DNA of 64,000 nucleotides from Candidatus Kirkpatrickella diaphorinae (GCF_025736875.1 NZ_CP107052.1:794001-858000); one strand, 5' to 3'; shown: positions 45,313-55,936, counted from the stretch's first letter. The notes: generated from the sequence alone by a model not told the origin. Numbers and translations are program-made.

Positions 45313-46071
45313 ATGTTCTACGGCGTACCTCTCAAAAGCCGCCTCTTCCTCGGCACGGCGCAATATCCTTCCCCCGCTATATTACGCCGCGCCATCATCG
45401 CGTCCGGGGCGGATGTCATTACCGTGTCCCTACGGCGGGAAGGGGCGGAGGGCGCCTCCTTCCGCGAGATCCTTCAGCAGAGCGCGTGTCGCATCCTGCC
45501 GAACACGGCGGGCTGCCACAGTGTGAAGGAAGCTGTCACAACAGCCCACATGGCCCGCGAGCTTTTCGGCACAAGCTGGATCAAGCTTGAGGTGATCGGC
45601 CATGCGGATACGTTGCAACCGGACCCTTTCAAGCTTGTCGAAGCTGCCCGCATCCTCTGTAATGACGGTTTTGACGTGTTTCCCTACACCACGGAAGATC
45701 TCATTCTGGGGGAAAGATTACTGGCGGCCGGGTGCCAGGTGCTGATGCCCTGGGCTGCGCCGATCGGTAGCGGGCAGGGTTTGCGGCATAAAGAGGTGCT
45801 GCGGACGATGCGGGCCTGGTTTCCCGATACGCCCATCATTATCGATGCCGGAATCGGCGCGCCGAGCCAGGCCCTTGAGGCGATGGAAATGGGTATGGAC
45901 GGCATTTTGCTGAACACCGCCATCGCACATGCACGTGATCCGGAACGCATGGCCCGCGCCTTCCGTCAGGCCGTTGAGGCCGGGCAGGACGCCTTTCAGG
46001 CCGGGCTTATGCCGCGCCGGGATATGGCGCAGCCATCGACACCTGTTTTCGGCATGGCGGACCTGACATGA
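45313..46071 (+). CDS. thiG: ThiG thiazole synthase
   Basis: Makes the thiazole phosphate moiety from DXP, ThiS-thiocarboxylate and iminoglycine. 252 aa TIM barrel. The catalytic Lys is in IKLEVIGH, and [13 protein letters not shown] and [11 protein letters not shown] are hallmark loops. It starts one base after the thiS stop and overlaps thiE by 4 bases. An earlier in-frame start inside thiS is not used. Confidence 0.95.
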   Translation: MFYGVPLKSRLFLGTAQYPSPAILRRAIIASGADVITVSLRREGAEGASFREILQQSACRILPNTAGCHSVKEAVTTAHMARELFGTSWIKLEVIGHADTLQPDPFKLVEAARILCNDGFDVFPYTTEDLILGERLLAAGCQVLMPWAAPIGSGQGLRHKEVLRTMRAWFPDTPIIIDAGIGAPSQALEAMEMGMDGILLNTAIAHARDPERMARAFRQAVEAGQDAFQAGLMPRRDMAQPSTPVFGMADLT

Positions 46072-46691
46072 CGTCTGAATTGCCGTCATTTTACCTCATC
46101 CTCGACACAACGGAACATATTGAGGCGTGCCTCAAAGTCGGTTTGCGCCTCGTCCAGATGCGGATCAAAGACCGCCCTCTTTCTGTGATCCGCGAGGAGA
46201 TCGCGCACGCAAAACATCTTTGCGACGCTTACGGTGCCATCCTCGTCGTCAATGATTACTGGCAGATGGCGTGTGAGCTGGGCTGTGGCTGGGTGCATCT
46301 GGGGCAGGAGGATCTCGACCATGCTGATCTGACGCAGATCCGTCGCGCGGGGCTGCGCATCGGACTTTCCACCCATAATGATGCGGAACTGACGCGCGCT
46401 TTGGCACTGACACCCGACTATATCGCGCTCGGCCCGATTTATGAGACGAAACTGAAAGAGATGAAGTGCGCGCCGCAGGGATTGGGCAAAATCAGGGTCT
46501 GGAAAGACCGGATCAGCCCCCTCCCGCTCATCGCCATTGGCGGTTTGACGCCTGAGCGTCTGCCCGGGGTCCTTAAAGCCGGTGCCGATGTGGCCTGCGT
46601 TGTCACGGATGTCATCACCGCGCCAGACCCGGTCGCACGCTGTCGGCTCTGGCTGGAACGCACAAGCGAGGCGCAACATGTCGCGTTATGA
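46068..46691 (+). CDS. thiE: ThiE thiamine phosphate synthase
   Basis: Joins HMP-PP with thiazole phosphate. 207 aa barrel with [29 protein letters not shown] and ALGPIYETK, all typical of ThiE. It overlaps thiF by 14 bases. HMP synthesis genes (thiC, thiD) are not in the window. Confidence 0.92.
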   Translation: MTSELPSFYLILDTTEHIEACLKVGLRLVQMRIKDRPLSVIREEIAHAKHLCDAYGAILVVNDYWQMACELGCGWVHLGQEDLDHADLTQIRRAGLRIGLSTHNDAELTRALALTPDYIALGPIYETKLKEMKCAPQGLGKIRVWKDRISPLPLIAIGGLTPERLPGVLKAGADVACVVTDVITAPDPVARCRLWLERTSEAQHVAL

Positions 46692-47670
46692 CCGACAGGT
46701 CCGGATATTCCCCAATGGAGAACGGGATCAGGCGCGTTTGCGGCAGGCCCGCTTGCTTGTCATCGGCGCGGGGGGGCTGGGGGCAAGCCTTTTGCCACTC
46801 CTCGTAGGCGCGGGGTGCGGATATATCGCGATCATGGATAATGACATGGTGGCGGCGCATAATCTGCACCGGCAGACGATTTTCCGTGAAAGTGACATTG
46901 GACATAATAAGGCGGAATGCGCTGTTCATCATCTCTCGACGCTCAATTGTGACAGCCAGCTTGTCGCGATGCCGCACGCGATAACGCCGGATCGCGCGGT
47001 GTCCCTCATCCCCGATTTCGATATCGTCGTTGATGCGGCGGATGAAGTCGCGGTGACCTACGCGCTTTCAGATCTATGCAAGCGGCGCAACACCCCTTTT
47101 ATCTCCGCTTCCGTGGCCGGGCGCATGGGGTATGTCGGTGGTTTCTGCCACGACGCGCCCAGTTACCGGGCCATATTCCCCTCCCTGCCTGCACGTGTCA
47201 TGACATGCGGGGAGACGGGCGTGATGGGGCCGGTTGTCGCCGTGATGGGCGCTTTGCAGGCGCAAATGGTGCTGGATGTCTTGATGAGCACATCACCCTC
47301 GCCCCTCGGCCTGATGTTTCAGATCAATCTTGAAAGTTGGAAGACGGCGCAATTCCGTTTTGACAGCGCTTCGGAGCCTGAAACGCCTCACGCGGCGTTT
47401 ATCGGTGCGACGTCCCTCAACGCCACGGACCGTATTTTCCTGATGCGTCATGCGGAACTTGACCCTCGATTTTTCAAAGGTGATGTCCAGACGATTGAAG
47501 CGGATGAGGTGGGGCATCTTGAAGCTTCACCGGGCCGCAGATGTGTCTTCATCTGCCGTCGGGGCGTCTCAGCCTGGCGGGCTGCGGAAAGTTACATGCG
47601 GCAGACGGGGGACAGTAACGTCGCCATCATCGCCTTCCATCAGGAAAGCGAGATGACGCTTTCGGCCTGA
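46678..47670 (+). CDS. thiF: ThiF/MoeB-like adenylyltransferase with C-terminal rhodanese-like domain
   Basis: Activates the C-terminus of ThiS. 330 aa. The E1-like half shows VIGAGGLGASL (ATP site), DNDMVAAHNLHRQ and the later CGETGVMGP. The last ~80 residues contain CRRGVSA, matching the rhodanese loop CxxGxx, so the protein may carry its own sulfur-transfer Cys, as in MoeB-rhodanese fusions. ATG 46678 was chosen as it starts MSRYDRQVR. Last gene of the operon. Confidence 0.88.
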   Translation: MSRYDRQVRIFPNGERDQARLRQARLLVIGAGGLGASLLPLLVGAGCGYIAIMDNDMVAAHNLHRQTIFRESDIGHNKAECAVHHLSTLNCDSQLVAMPHAITPDRAVSLIPDFDIVVDAADEVAVTYALSDLCKRRNTPFISASVAGRMGYVGGFCHDAPSYRAIFPSLPARVMTCGETGVMGPVVAVMGALQAQMVLDVLMSTSPSPLGLMFQINLESWKTAQFRFDSASEPETPHAAFIGATSLNATDRIFLMRHAELDPRFFKGDVQTIEADEVGHLEASPGRRCVFICRRGVSAWRAAESYMRQTGDSNVAIIAFHQESEMTLSA

Positions 47671-47671
47671 A

Positions 47672-47698
47672 GCACCTCCCCCGATGAGGAGGAGGTGC
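47672..47698. terminator. Terminator between thiF and the copper receptor gene
   Basis: GCACCTCC and GGAGGTGC form an exact 8-bp stem around an 11-base loop, two bases after thiF and just past the stop of the oppositely oriented receptor gene. No T-run is seen. Confidence 0.5.
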
Positions 47699-47704
47699 GT
47701 GTCC

Positions 47705-49906
47705 TCAAAAGCGCGCGGCGAGGCTCAGATTAAAGGAGCGCCCCATCCCTGCCAGAGGGGAAAGTATTTTCGTGGCTTTATAATCACCAAGTGACCATCC
47801 GCCGAGCGGCAGATAATATTTTTGATCCAGGACATTCTCGATCGCGGCGTCGAGTGTGAAGGCCCGCCAATTATAGCGCAATCCCATCCCAAGCAACGCG
47901 TAACCCGGTGTTCTCGGCTCATGACGCAGCCAGTCGACCGTGCTTTTGCGCTTCACAAGGGTGACATCAACCCGCCCCGTGAAGTTTTTATAGGTGCTGT
48001 GAAAGCCGATTGAGCCACTTGCCGGCATCTGGTGATAGAGACCGGACCCCGTCACCTCATCCTGGCCCCGGACCCAGTTCAGGTAGCTCACGATGGCGCC
48101 ACTCCCCCAGATCCGACTATTATAAAGCCGCACGCGGCCATTCGCATTGATGCCGTAACTTTGCGCATTATGGTTGACGAAACGGAGCTTCTCAAACCCT
48201 TTCCCCAACGTGCCGATGCGCGTCACATTGATGTAATTATGGGTGTATGTATAGAAAGGCTGGATGTTTATCGCCCATTTCCGTTGTGACGCATCATGAA
48301 GGCTGAGCGTGTAACTGGCTGTGTAAGCCACTTCCGGTTTAAGGTCAGGATTGCCGACATAACCATTTCCATCCCCGAACCAACCGATCATCTTCGTCGC
48401 CATCGCGCCCATACCCCAGGCATAACGCTCATACATATTGGGTGAACGCGTTTTGCGCGCGAAACCGCCTTCAAGGCTGACACGCTCATTGGCCACGTAA
48501 CGGGTCGTTGCCGTCACATCAAAATTGACATCTGTGCGCCCGCGATTCAACGCATTGAAAGCCCGCGCCGCATTGGCGTCGGGGCGGGACATCATCCCGG
48601 TCCAGGAATAGGGCGCGACATTGCCCGTATTCATCATCACAACATCATTGCGGACACCAAGTTGGGAGGAAAATTTCGGCGTCCATTGGGCATCCCATGA
48701 CAGATAATGCCCGATCCGGTCGCGATGGCCGTTATTAATGCTGTGAAATGTCCCCGGCCCCATCATTTTACTGCCCATGAGGGGCGGCCACCAATCATTC
48801 AACCCGTCATGGATGAACTGACTTCCCATCATCAGGCGATGCCGGGTTGATAGCGGTATCGTCACATCGACATTATAACCGACCGTGCGTTTATCGGTGT
48901 TCATCGGCATGCCCGTCGTCGCACTGTGGCCACCTTTATCCGCCAGCATATTCATGACGTGGTTGACACGTTGCCAGAAACCACGCGCCTCCAGCGTGCC
49001 CCAGTCAAAAGCCCCCTTATAATGGCCGTTTACGAAGCTTGAGCGGTTATTGGTCATGTCCATATAGGCGTTGGGGAAGCCTTCATACGGAATATCCTGC
49101 TGGCCGAAAGTCAGGTCCGCCGCGTGGGCGCCTTTCTGAAAACCCGCCGTGACCGCATGATTGAAAGACAAATAGGAAGTTGAACGGACACGATGCCCTG
49201 CCCCGCCCGTCCTGTAGTCACTCGCATGGGCGTAGGAGCCGGTATAACGCAGGCTCCACATATCATTTGCGACGGTCACACTCCCTGACGCGCCTGACCC
49301 GCCGCCATTACTGCGATAATCACCCCGTGCCCGGCCCGTGACGAGGACGGAATGGGTTTTGGAAAATTCCAGCGGGCGGCGTTTGATGAGAACCGAGCCA
49401 CCAATGCTGTCGCCCCCTTCCGACACGGACGTAATGCCCGCAATGGCCCGCGCGACGGACACACTGTCAGGATCAACGTACGACATGATCGGATTCATGT
49501 GATTGGGGCAGCCATCCCCCATGCGCATACCATCGACAATGGTCGCGACACGGTCATCCGCCATGCCGTTCAGGACGGGCAGATTGGCGACGCCACCCGC
49601 TACATAGCTGGAATAACCGAGCTGGCCGGTAAGAAGGTCCGACGTATCGGCACTATGAGAGTCACCGGGCCGCCGGGCCGTGACATTGAAATAATCCGTG
49701 CGGGACATGGGTCTGTCCGCTTCCACCGTCATGGCCGCGCGCGGGGTCGCAGAAAGGGCGGAATCGGTCAGTAAAAGGGCGCTCAGAGCGCGCATTAACA
49801 TGGGCACGCCGCGCCGTAATTTGCGCAGCCGATCATGTGAGGCAGGCATTGATTTATCCTGAAATAAAAATGGAATCTCACCGCGCGCGGAGGGCGCGCG
49901 ACACAT
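47705..49906 (-). CDS. TonB-dependent receptor, copper-receptor-like (OprC/NosA type)
   Basis: Outer-membrane receptor, 733 aa. The plug has VDGMRMGDGCPNHMNPIMSYVDP and GGDSIGGSVL, the Cys/His/Met pattern of the TonB copper-receptor group. Met-rich strands (MNMLADKGG, MMGSQFIH) and a C-terminal strand ending FNLSLAARF complete the barrel. The gene is 6 bases past a His-rich DUF2946 gene, which fits a copper role. Substrate is inferred from the motif. Confidence 0.82.
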   Translation of the reverse strand: MCRAPSARGEIPFLFQDKSMPASHDRLRKLRRGVPMLMRALSALLLTDSALSATPRAAMTVEADRPMSRTDYFNVTARRPGDSHSADTSDLLTGQLGYSSYVAGGVANLPVLNGMADDRVATIVDGMRMGDGCPNHMNPIMSYVDPDSVSVARAIAGITSVSEGGDSIGGSVLIKRRPLEFSKTHSVLVTGRARGDYRSNGGGSGASGSVTVANDMWSLRYTGSYAHASDYRTGGAGHRVRSTSYLSFNHAVTAGFQKGAHAADLTFGQQDIPYEGFPNAYMDMTNNRSSFVNGHYKGAFDWGTLEARGFWQRVNHVMNMLADKGGHSATTGMPMNTDKRTVGYNVDVTIPLSTRHRLMMGSQFIHDGLNDWWPPLMGSKMMGPGTFHSINNGHRDRIGHYLSWDAQWTPKFSSQLGVRNDVVMMNTGNVAPYSWTGMMSRPDANAARAFNALNRGRTDVNFDVTATTRYVANERVSLEGGFARKTRSPNMYERYAWGMGAMATKMIGWFGDGNGYVGNPDLKPEVAYTASYTLSLHDASQRKWAINIQPFYTYTHNYINVTRIGTLGKGFEKLRFVNHNAQSYGINANGRVRLYNSRIWGSGAIVSYLNWVRGQDEVTGSGLYHQMPASGSIGFHSTYKNFTGRVDVTLVKRKSTVDWLRHEPRTPGYALLGMGLRYNWRAFTLDAAIENVLDQKYYLPLGGWSLGDYKATKILSPLAGMGRSFNLSLAARF

Positions 49907-49912
49907 GACATT

Positions 49913-50329
49913 TCAGGATGGAGAAGGCGGGCCCTGCCCGAAAGGGCGCGGAAAGAAAATCGGCGGCGGCGCGCGCGCTGTAAAAAGCACGCGGTGGAGA
50001 CGCAGGACGGGCTGACTTGAAAGGGGAAAGATGACAGCCTGCGCCACCATCATTGCAGCAAGCGTCAGGAGCGGACAAAGCACGCACCCTTGATGCACAT
50101 GACCGGGCTTATGTTTGTGATGATGGTGATGCATCCCCGCTGACGCAGCAGAAGATACACCTGGCGCAATATCAATGCCGAGTAGACGCACAATTTCGGC
50201 GCGCGGGACTTCATCGGGCGTGGCCAGACTCTGAAGGGTGAGTTCACCTGTAAATCCGAGGAGGATGAGAAGAGCGAGGCACAAATGACGCAGTTTGAGG
50301 CGTGTTGCGGCCCGCACGCTTCTTTGCAT
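49913..50329 (-). CDS. DUF2946-like His-rich membrane-anchored protein
   Basis: 138 aa. A signal/anchor helix at the N-terminus is followed by MHHHHHKHKPGHVHQGCVLC, then a second hydrophobic stretch and the family ending ARAPPPIFFPRPF. DUF2946 proteins often accompany copper receptors. It precedes the TonB receptor by 6 bases, so they are co-transcribed. The function is unknown but metal binding is likely. Confidence 0.78.
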   Translation of the reverse strand: MQRSVRAATRLKLRHLCLALLILLGFTGELTLQSLATPDEVPRAEIVRLLGIDIAPGVSSAASAGMHHHHHKHKPGHVHQGCVLCPLLTLAAMMVAQAVIFPLSSQPVLRLHRVLFTARAPPPIFFPRPFGQGPPSPS

Positions 50330-50526
50330 CGCCCCCTCCTGCTTCCTTCAAGATGACAGCATCCTGAAGTCGGCTATATCCGGTCCCGCGCGGATCTCGC
50401 AAGCTTTACGAAGGGTTAAAAATCACAATAGAAACGATTTCACTTTTGTGTGACCGATTTGCCCGCGCAAAACAGGTCGGGTGGCGCCTGCCCCTTCAGG
50501 AAGCACGCACCACCCTTCAGGCGCTT

Positions 50527-52308
50527 TTACTGGAATGGCAGATAACGGAAGGAAAGGAACGCCATATGCGCATCCGTATGGGGCTCACCGCCCATACCGG
50601 AGAAGGACCATAGAGTGGTGTAGGAATATTGCGCGCCGATCCGCAACGTGCCGTAATCCCCATGCAGAGACGTCCACCAGAAACCGGCCGTGCCCTGGGC
50701 GGATTGCCGAATACTCGTCTGGCACAGACGGGCGGGGGCACCCTCATGCTGACAGCCGGAGAGCTGATAGAGGGGGTTGCCATACCCGTAAGGCAACCCG
50801 CCTGCCGTAAATGACTGCCGGGATAAAACAGCCTCCGTGCCCGCATAGGCGAATAACTGGAAGCTCGGCGAGACATTGCCGTAAATCCCTGCCAAAGCGA
50901 GCGCGGCCGGGAGGGGGGCAAGCTGCCCATCCGGACCGATTGTCGCATCCGGCGTGTTGGCAGAGCTGTAACGTCCAATCCCTTTACCGAACAGGCCGGA
51001 AAGTTGGAGGTTGATCTTGTGTTTTTTCTCCAGCGGCAGGATGGCGCCGCCGCCACCCCCGCCCGCAATCTGTGCCGCGGATTTGCCATAACCGTCATAA
51101 GTGACGCGGCTATGCGCCACGCGCATCAAACCGTAAATCTCATAATGCCCCCAACCCGGGTCCGCGCCGAATTTGGCGATGACATCCGGGGCAATGTCAG
51201 TCGAATAATCCGTGGAGGGGTTATTGATCCCGACGCCCGGGTTACGGAAAGTGCTGTGCGTCGCGCCCGGCGGCAGATAGGCCCCGCCCGGCCCCGGCGC
51301 GATCACCTGTTGCGGGCTTTCGATGGAGAGGCCCAGGTTGTACCGCGAATGGTCAAACCCTTTGACAATCCGGATCTGCGGGTTTCGCGTCCAGGTAAAA
51401 CCGGGAATATATTGTGCGTCGATGACAATCGGCGTCTGCTCATCACGCGCGCGCATACCGTGATTTTGCAGGGTCAGAAGCGTCCAGTTCTGACCCGCCA
51501 GCAATGTGAGATCGTCTTTATCATCCATCAACTGGCCGTAAAATACACGCTCTCGCAGCACGTAACTGTTGGAAAGACGTGAATTTGAGGAGGAGCCGGA
51601 AGCCTGAAAGTCGGTCTCGATATAAGCCTGGGCGCGTAGCCCGCTGGCAATATTTCCTTCAATAAGGGCGGCGAGCCGACTTTGCCGCGCTGTTTCCCGG
51701 AATTCCGTGATCGCATGATTGGGATCATTGCCGAAAGGCAGCGTGCCGAAATTGGAGGAAATATCAGACGCGTTATTGCGTGAGCGGAAAATGGATGCCG
51801 CCTCCACATAGCCGCCCAATGTGATGCGCAACCCGCCAACCTGTAACTGCCCCCGCCGGAGCGGGCTCGAAAGACTGAGCACGCGTCCGGTCGGTGTTCC
51901 CGTCAATTGTCCGTAAGGCGTGGCCGCGTTGATGGGCGGCAGGAGGATGGAACGCTCATCCATGCGGGGATAATTCGCCATGGCCATGTTATCGGGTGGG
52001 AGCGCCCCACTGACGGGACGCAGCGCGTCACCGCGCGGGCGCATAAACTGCGGGTCCCCCTCAATTTCACGACGTAATTGCGCCAGTGCCTTCCGCTGAC
52101 GAAGCTGCTCTTTCTGGTGCGCGGCGCGGAGCGATTCAAGCTGTCGCTGCATCGTATGGATCTGCTGTTCCATCTGCTCCAGCTTCTGCATCCCATCCGC
52201 ATGACCGATATGCGGCATGGCCGTGCTCGCGATAAGGCCGATCAGCAGCGCCCGCCGCGTTATCCTTGATAGGGGGTGGACCTGAAAACCCAGTGACTTA
52301 CGCAACAA
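50527..52308 (-). CDS. Porin-like outer-membrane protein with N-terminal coiled coil (DcaP-like)
   Basis: 593 aa with signal peptide (ASTAMPHIGHA). Residues ~40-90 form a coiled coil (LEQMEQQIHTMQRQLESL). The rest is a beta-rich barrel containing GGYVEAASIF, DKDDLTLLAGQNW and a final strand FLSFRYLPFQ. The plan matches DcaP-type trimeric porins and related alphaproteobacterial porins. I cannot tell the substrate. Confidence 0.7.
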   Translation of the reverse strand: MLRKSLGFQVHPLSRITRRALLIGLIASTAMPHIGHADGMQKLEQMEQQIHTMQRQLESLRAAHQKEQLRQRKALAQLRREIEGDPQFMRPRGDALRPVSGALPPDNMAMANYPRMDERSILLPPINAATPYGQLTGTPTGRVLSLSSPLRRGQLQVGGLRITLGGYVEAASIFRSRNNASDISSNFGTLPFGNDPNHAITEFRETARQSRLAALIEGNIASGLRAQAYIETDFQASGSSSNSRLSNSYVLRERVFYGQLMDDKDDLTLLAGQNWTLLTLQNHGMRARDEQTPIVIDAQYIPGFTWTRNPQIRIVKGFDHSRYNLGLSIESPQQVIAPGPGGAYLPPGATHSTFRNPGVGINNPSTDYSTDIAPDVIAKFGADPGWGHYEIYGLMRVAHSRVTYDGYGKSAAQIAGGGGGGAILPLEKKHKINLQLSGLFGKGIGRYSSANTPDATIGPDGQLAPLPAALALAGIYGNVSPSFQLFAYAGTEAVLSRQSFTAGGLPYGYGNPLYQLSGCQHEGAPARLCQTSIRQSAQGTAGFWWTSLHGDYGTLRIGAQYSYTTLWSFSGMGGEPHTDAHMAFLSFRYLPFQ

Positions 52309-52428
52309 TGACGATCCTTCTCCGACTGTTTCGGAGACATTACAACGGTCACTCTTTGCGTTTTGTGAAGATCTTGTGAAACCTTATCGGGGCCTGATTA
52401 AGGCGGCAATAACGCCCCGAAAGATGCG

Positions 52429-54879
52429 TCAGAAACGTGTGCTGACAGTGCCGAAAAACTGCCGCACCGACCCACGCTCGAGAGATTGATAATCCCCGAC
52501 GAACGGATTGCCATTTTCCCCCATCATGGAGATGTAATGGGAGTTGAAGAGATTATAAACGTTGAAGGAAATCGTCAGGTCTTTCGTCAGCCCGACATTG
52601 CCGAAATTATAACGCGCCCCCGCATTGGCCAGCCAGTAACCCGGCACGGACGTGTCATTCGTATAGCTGAAATAACGGCGGGAGAAATATTGCACGTCAA
52701 AATGAGCTTCAAGGTTGCGCCAATTATAAGCGAGGTTTCCCTTGTACATAAAGTCCGGATAATTGACGAGGCGCTTGCCCTTCGTGTCGTAAGTCACGCC
52801 GGCACCACCAATATTATCCCCGTAAGTGCCGTGCATATAGCTGACGCTGTTATACAACGTGACATTTTTAAGCGGATGCAGGGTCAGCCCCGCATCGACG
52901 CCATTGATCTGCACGCTTGTCTGCGCCACAGTAGAAATCGGCTGAAGAATAGTCCCCTGCGTCGCTGCCTGAAGACGGTTGGAGGCATCAACATGATAAC
53001 CGGCGAGACTGGCCTGCATATAGCGGTTCGTGTAGCGATATCCGACCGTATAGACCCAGTCCCGCTCCGGTTTGACTTTTTTCTGCAGGTCACGGAAAAT
53101 TTCCTGGCTCTGCACGGACCAAAGCGAATTGCCGCCACCATTTGGCAAAACGAGGTAGCTGCGCATATTTTCCGCGAGATCAAAATAAAGCTCATGTCCG
53201 GGCAGAAACTGCCAACTTGCCCCGAAATGCGGCAGAAACGCGTCAAATGCCGTCATCCCGCCATTTGGCAGGGCGTCAACGCCTGTATAAGCCGCATTAT
53301 TGTAATCCGCGCCGCCGCCCGTATGGGCCAGCATTGATTTGAAACCCGCAACAAGGCGAAGATTTTTGAAGGGCCGCCAGACATCCTGTATGTGCGCCGC
53401 GAAATTATTCGTGTGCCACATATAATTATAGCCCTGCTTGAAAGCCGGCCCATATGTTGTCCATGGCCCGACGGTCGCGAGCGGAGAACCCTGACCTAAA
53501 ACGGGCTCATCGTACCAGAACAGACTTTCCTGCTGATTATTATTTTCGAACCAGACCCCGGCATCAATGTGGTGCTTATCAAGATCATAAAGCAGGGAGG
53601 ATGTCAGACCGAACCGCTCCTGCCGGGTTGACCAGACGGACATGGAGAGAGGCGCACCCGTCCCGAGGGAAGGCTGGTCATAGTCGGAGTAAGTGTAATA
53701 GCCTGTATCGCTCTGACCATAAACGACCGAGCGCCAGCGAAGACGGTCGGTTAATGCGAAATCGAGATTGAGCCCGCCCGTATAATCAATCTGGACCTGA
53801 CCGCCATCATAGAGATAAGCCTGATCATCATTCGCCTTCATGGCAGGTGAAGCCGGAAGGTCAAGGTCGCCTGGCGCATAAGCGTAGGCTTTGGCGTAAT
53901 TGGGATAGAGGCGGGGGATGCGCCAGCCCAGCGCATCGATCATCGCGAGGGAATAATCCGGATATCCCCATTGCGCCAGAGAGCTCCAATTGAAGAACGC
54001 CTTGATTTTGCTGTCATGACCGATGGGCTGCACAATTTTGGCCTGGACCTGCTTTTGCTGCTGGTCGCCTGAGCCCATCCATAATTTCTCATCCGCGCGG
54101 GTGAAGGAGACGTAGGCTTTAGTGCCTGTCTTGTTGATTTCACCCGTATCACCACGGAAATACGTGCGCATGGAGCCGTAACTCCCGAAACTCTGCGAGA
54201 CTTTCCCGCCTTGCTTCGCTGTCGGGTCTGACGTTTCAAACTGGATTGTGCCGCCGAGGGTTGAGGTGGAAGGGACCTCAACACCCCCTGGCCCTTCCGA
54301 CACGGTGACATGCGCAATATCATCCTGAACCGCCGCCTGGATGATGCTGACGCCATTATTGCTTTCATAAGTCTGGTCATTCAGCGGGATGCCATCCAGC
54401 GTATAGCCGATCTGATCCATAAAGAAGCCGCGCACATAGGTGCTCGTGCCGAATGTGTCGATCCCGAGCGGATCGGTTGAGCTGAAGCTCACACCCGGCA
54501 GTCGCCCGACCGCATTCATGACATTTGTGCCAGGGACCATCTGCTTCATAATGAGGGTGGACACGGCATTTTCAGCGCCGCGTGACAGGCTGCGGCGCGA
54601 CGACACCACAAGCCGGTCGGATGATCTCGCCTCAACCGCTTTCGGGGCAGTGGCGTCACGCGGGGGTGCAGCTCTCTGCCCGGCTTTGTGCGCCGCACGG
54701 TGCAGATTATGATGCGACGATGCCTTGTCGCTCACTGCCCCACCTTCCGCCAAGTCACGCGCCGCCGCAGCCTGCACCGTCAGACATGTGACCGCACCGG
54801 AAAGACACAGCCGAAACCATGTGGTGGGGCGGCGGCCATCGACGGAAACAATGCGGAGAAAGGCGGGATTTTTGGGCAT
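52429..54879 (-). CDS. TonB-dependent receptor
   Basis: 816-residue outer-membrane importer with signal peptide and an Ala/Lys-rich linker before the plug. The plug contains VPGTNVMNAVGRLPGVSFSS and GYTLDGIPLNDQTY; the barrel ends with a strand RQFFGTVSTRF. It resembles iron-siderophore type receptors of acetic acid bacteria, but no ligand can be assigned. It stands alone between the porin and the sugar operon. Confidence 0.88.
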   Translation of the reverse strand: MPKNPAFLRIVSVDGRRPTTWFRLCLSGAVTCLTVQAAAARDLAEGGAVSDKASSHHNLHRAAHKAGQRAAPPRDATAPKAVEARSSDRLVVSSRRSLSRGAENAVSTLIMKQMVPGTNVMNAVGRLPGVSFSSTDPLGIDTFGTSTYVRGFFMDQIGYTLDGIPLNDQTYESNNGVSIIQAAVQDDIAHVTVSEGPGGVEVPSTSTLGGTIQFETSDPTAKQGGKVSQSFGSYGSMRTYFRGDTGEINKTGTKAYVSFTRADEKLWMGSGDQQQKQVQAKIVQPIGHDSKIKAFFNWSSLAQWGYPDYSLAMIDALGWRIPRLYPNYAKAYAYAPGDLDLPASPAMKANDDQAYLYDGGQVQIDYTGGLNLDFALTDRLRWRSVVYGQSDTGYYTYSDYDQPSLGTGAPLSMSVWSTRQERFGLTSSLLYDLDKHHIDAGVWFENNNQQESLFWYDEPVLGQGSPLATVGPWTTYGPAFKQGYNYMWHTNNFAAHIQDVWRPFKNLRLVAGFKSMLAHTGGGADYNNAAYTGVDALPNGGMTAFDAFLPHFGASWQFLPGHELYFDLAENMRSYLVLPNGGGNSLWSVQSQEIFRDLQKKVKPERDWVYTVGYRYTNRYMQASLAGYHVDASNRLQAATQGTILQPISTVAQTSVQINGVDAGLTLHPLKNVTLYNSVSYMHGTYGDNIGGAGVTYDTKGKRLVNYPDFMYKGNLAYNWRNLEAHFDVQYFSRRYFSYTNDTSVPGYWLANAGARYNFGNVGLTKDLTISFNVYNLFNSHYISMMGENGNPFVGDYQSLERGSVRQFFGTVSTRF

Positions 54880-55075
54880 TCAGATGTCTTCGGAACAGGG
54901 ATCACGGCATCGACGAACGCGCGCCAGCTTGCGCGGACGCGGGAAGCAAGGGGAATAACCGCGATCCCGCGCTATTTCAACTTTCTATCCGAAGGTTGAA
55001 AATGCCGAAGCGATAAAAAACCGGGATCGTGCTTTCCCTGCAACCTTTTATGCCGTCAGCCCGCCTGCCAACCCC

Positions 55076-55906
55076 TTAGACCGACAGTGAAAATGCCGCT
55101 CGGAAACGATTCAGCGCAAGGGCTGAGTCCGATTGGGCGAATGCTTCCAACCCGATCGGACCGGCATAATGCATGTCATGAAGTGCCTTTGCGATGGCGG
55201 GATAACCAATCTCACCCGTCCCCGGCTCACAGCGGCCCGGCACATCCGCCACCTGAATTTCCCCGATATAAGGCAGGCAGCGTCGCAAGAGGGAAATCAG
55301 ATTCCCCTCCCCGATCTGCGCGTGATACAGGTCCAGCATCAGGCGCAGATTGGGGTTATTGACGGCCTTGATCAAAGCGAGGCAATCCTCCGCTTTCGCA
55401 AACGGCACGCCGGGATGGTCAATGGCGGTATTGAGGTTTTCCAGCACGAAGGTGACGTTATGCTGCGCGCCCAGATCGGCGAGGCGCGAGAGCGTGTCGC
55501 GCGCCTTCATCCACATTTCCGGTGTGACGACCGGCACGGGGGTGACGGGCAGTCCGGCAGGGCCCAGACCTGTCCCATGAATATTCAGCCGGGTAATGCC
55601 GAGTTCCTGCGCGATCGGGATGGACCGGGCCGCAGAGGCGAGAAAATCATGAATGGCATCTTCCTCGACCAATCCGCCGCTGACATAGCCGGTCATGGAG
55701 GAAAATACAGCGCCCGTCGCCTTCAGCGCCTTGATGTCGTGCCGGGTCCAGTCCCAGATTTCCACCATAAAGCCGCGCGCGGAGATTTCACGCACGCGCT
55801 CGGTGATGGGCAGGTTGGTAAAAAGCATCTCCGCGCAGGCGGCGAGTTTGAAAGGCGTCGCGAAGTCCGTCACAATGTCACCAATTGATTGTTCTGAGCG
55901 TGACAT
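55076..55906 (-). CDS. Hydroxypyruvate isomerase family TIM-barrel isomerase
   Basis: 276 aa. Metal ligands are seen in FVLENLNT, LMLDLYHAQ, and GLEAF; the stretch QVADVPGRCEPGTGEI is the Hyi/OtnI signature. It could isomerise hydroxypyruvate or another small keto sugar. As the last gene behind iolC, iolB and a tautomerase (gap 30 bases), it may act in the same sugar/polyol route. Confidence 0.82.
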   Translation of the reverse strand: MSRSEQSIGDIVTDFATPFKLAACAEMLFTNLPITERVREISARGFMVEIWDWTRHDIKALKATGAVFSSMTGYVSGGLVEEDAIHDFLASAARSIPIAQELGITRLNIHGTGLGPAGLPVTPVPVVTPEMWMKARDTLSRLADLGAQHNVTFVLENLNTAIDHPGVPFAKAEDCLALIKAVNNPNLRLMLDLYHAQIGEGNLISLLRRCLPYIGEIQVADVPGRCEPGTGEIGYPAIAKALHDMHYAGPIGLEAFAQSDSALALNRFRAAFSLSV

Positions 55907-55936
55907 GCCGCCCCGAAAGGCGGCACATACGCTGTT

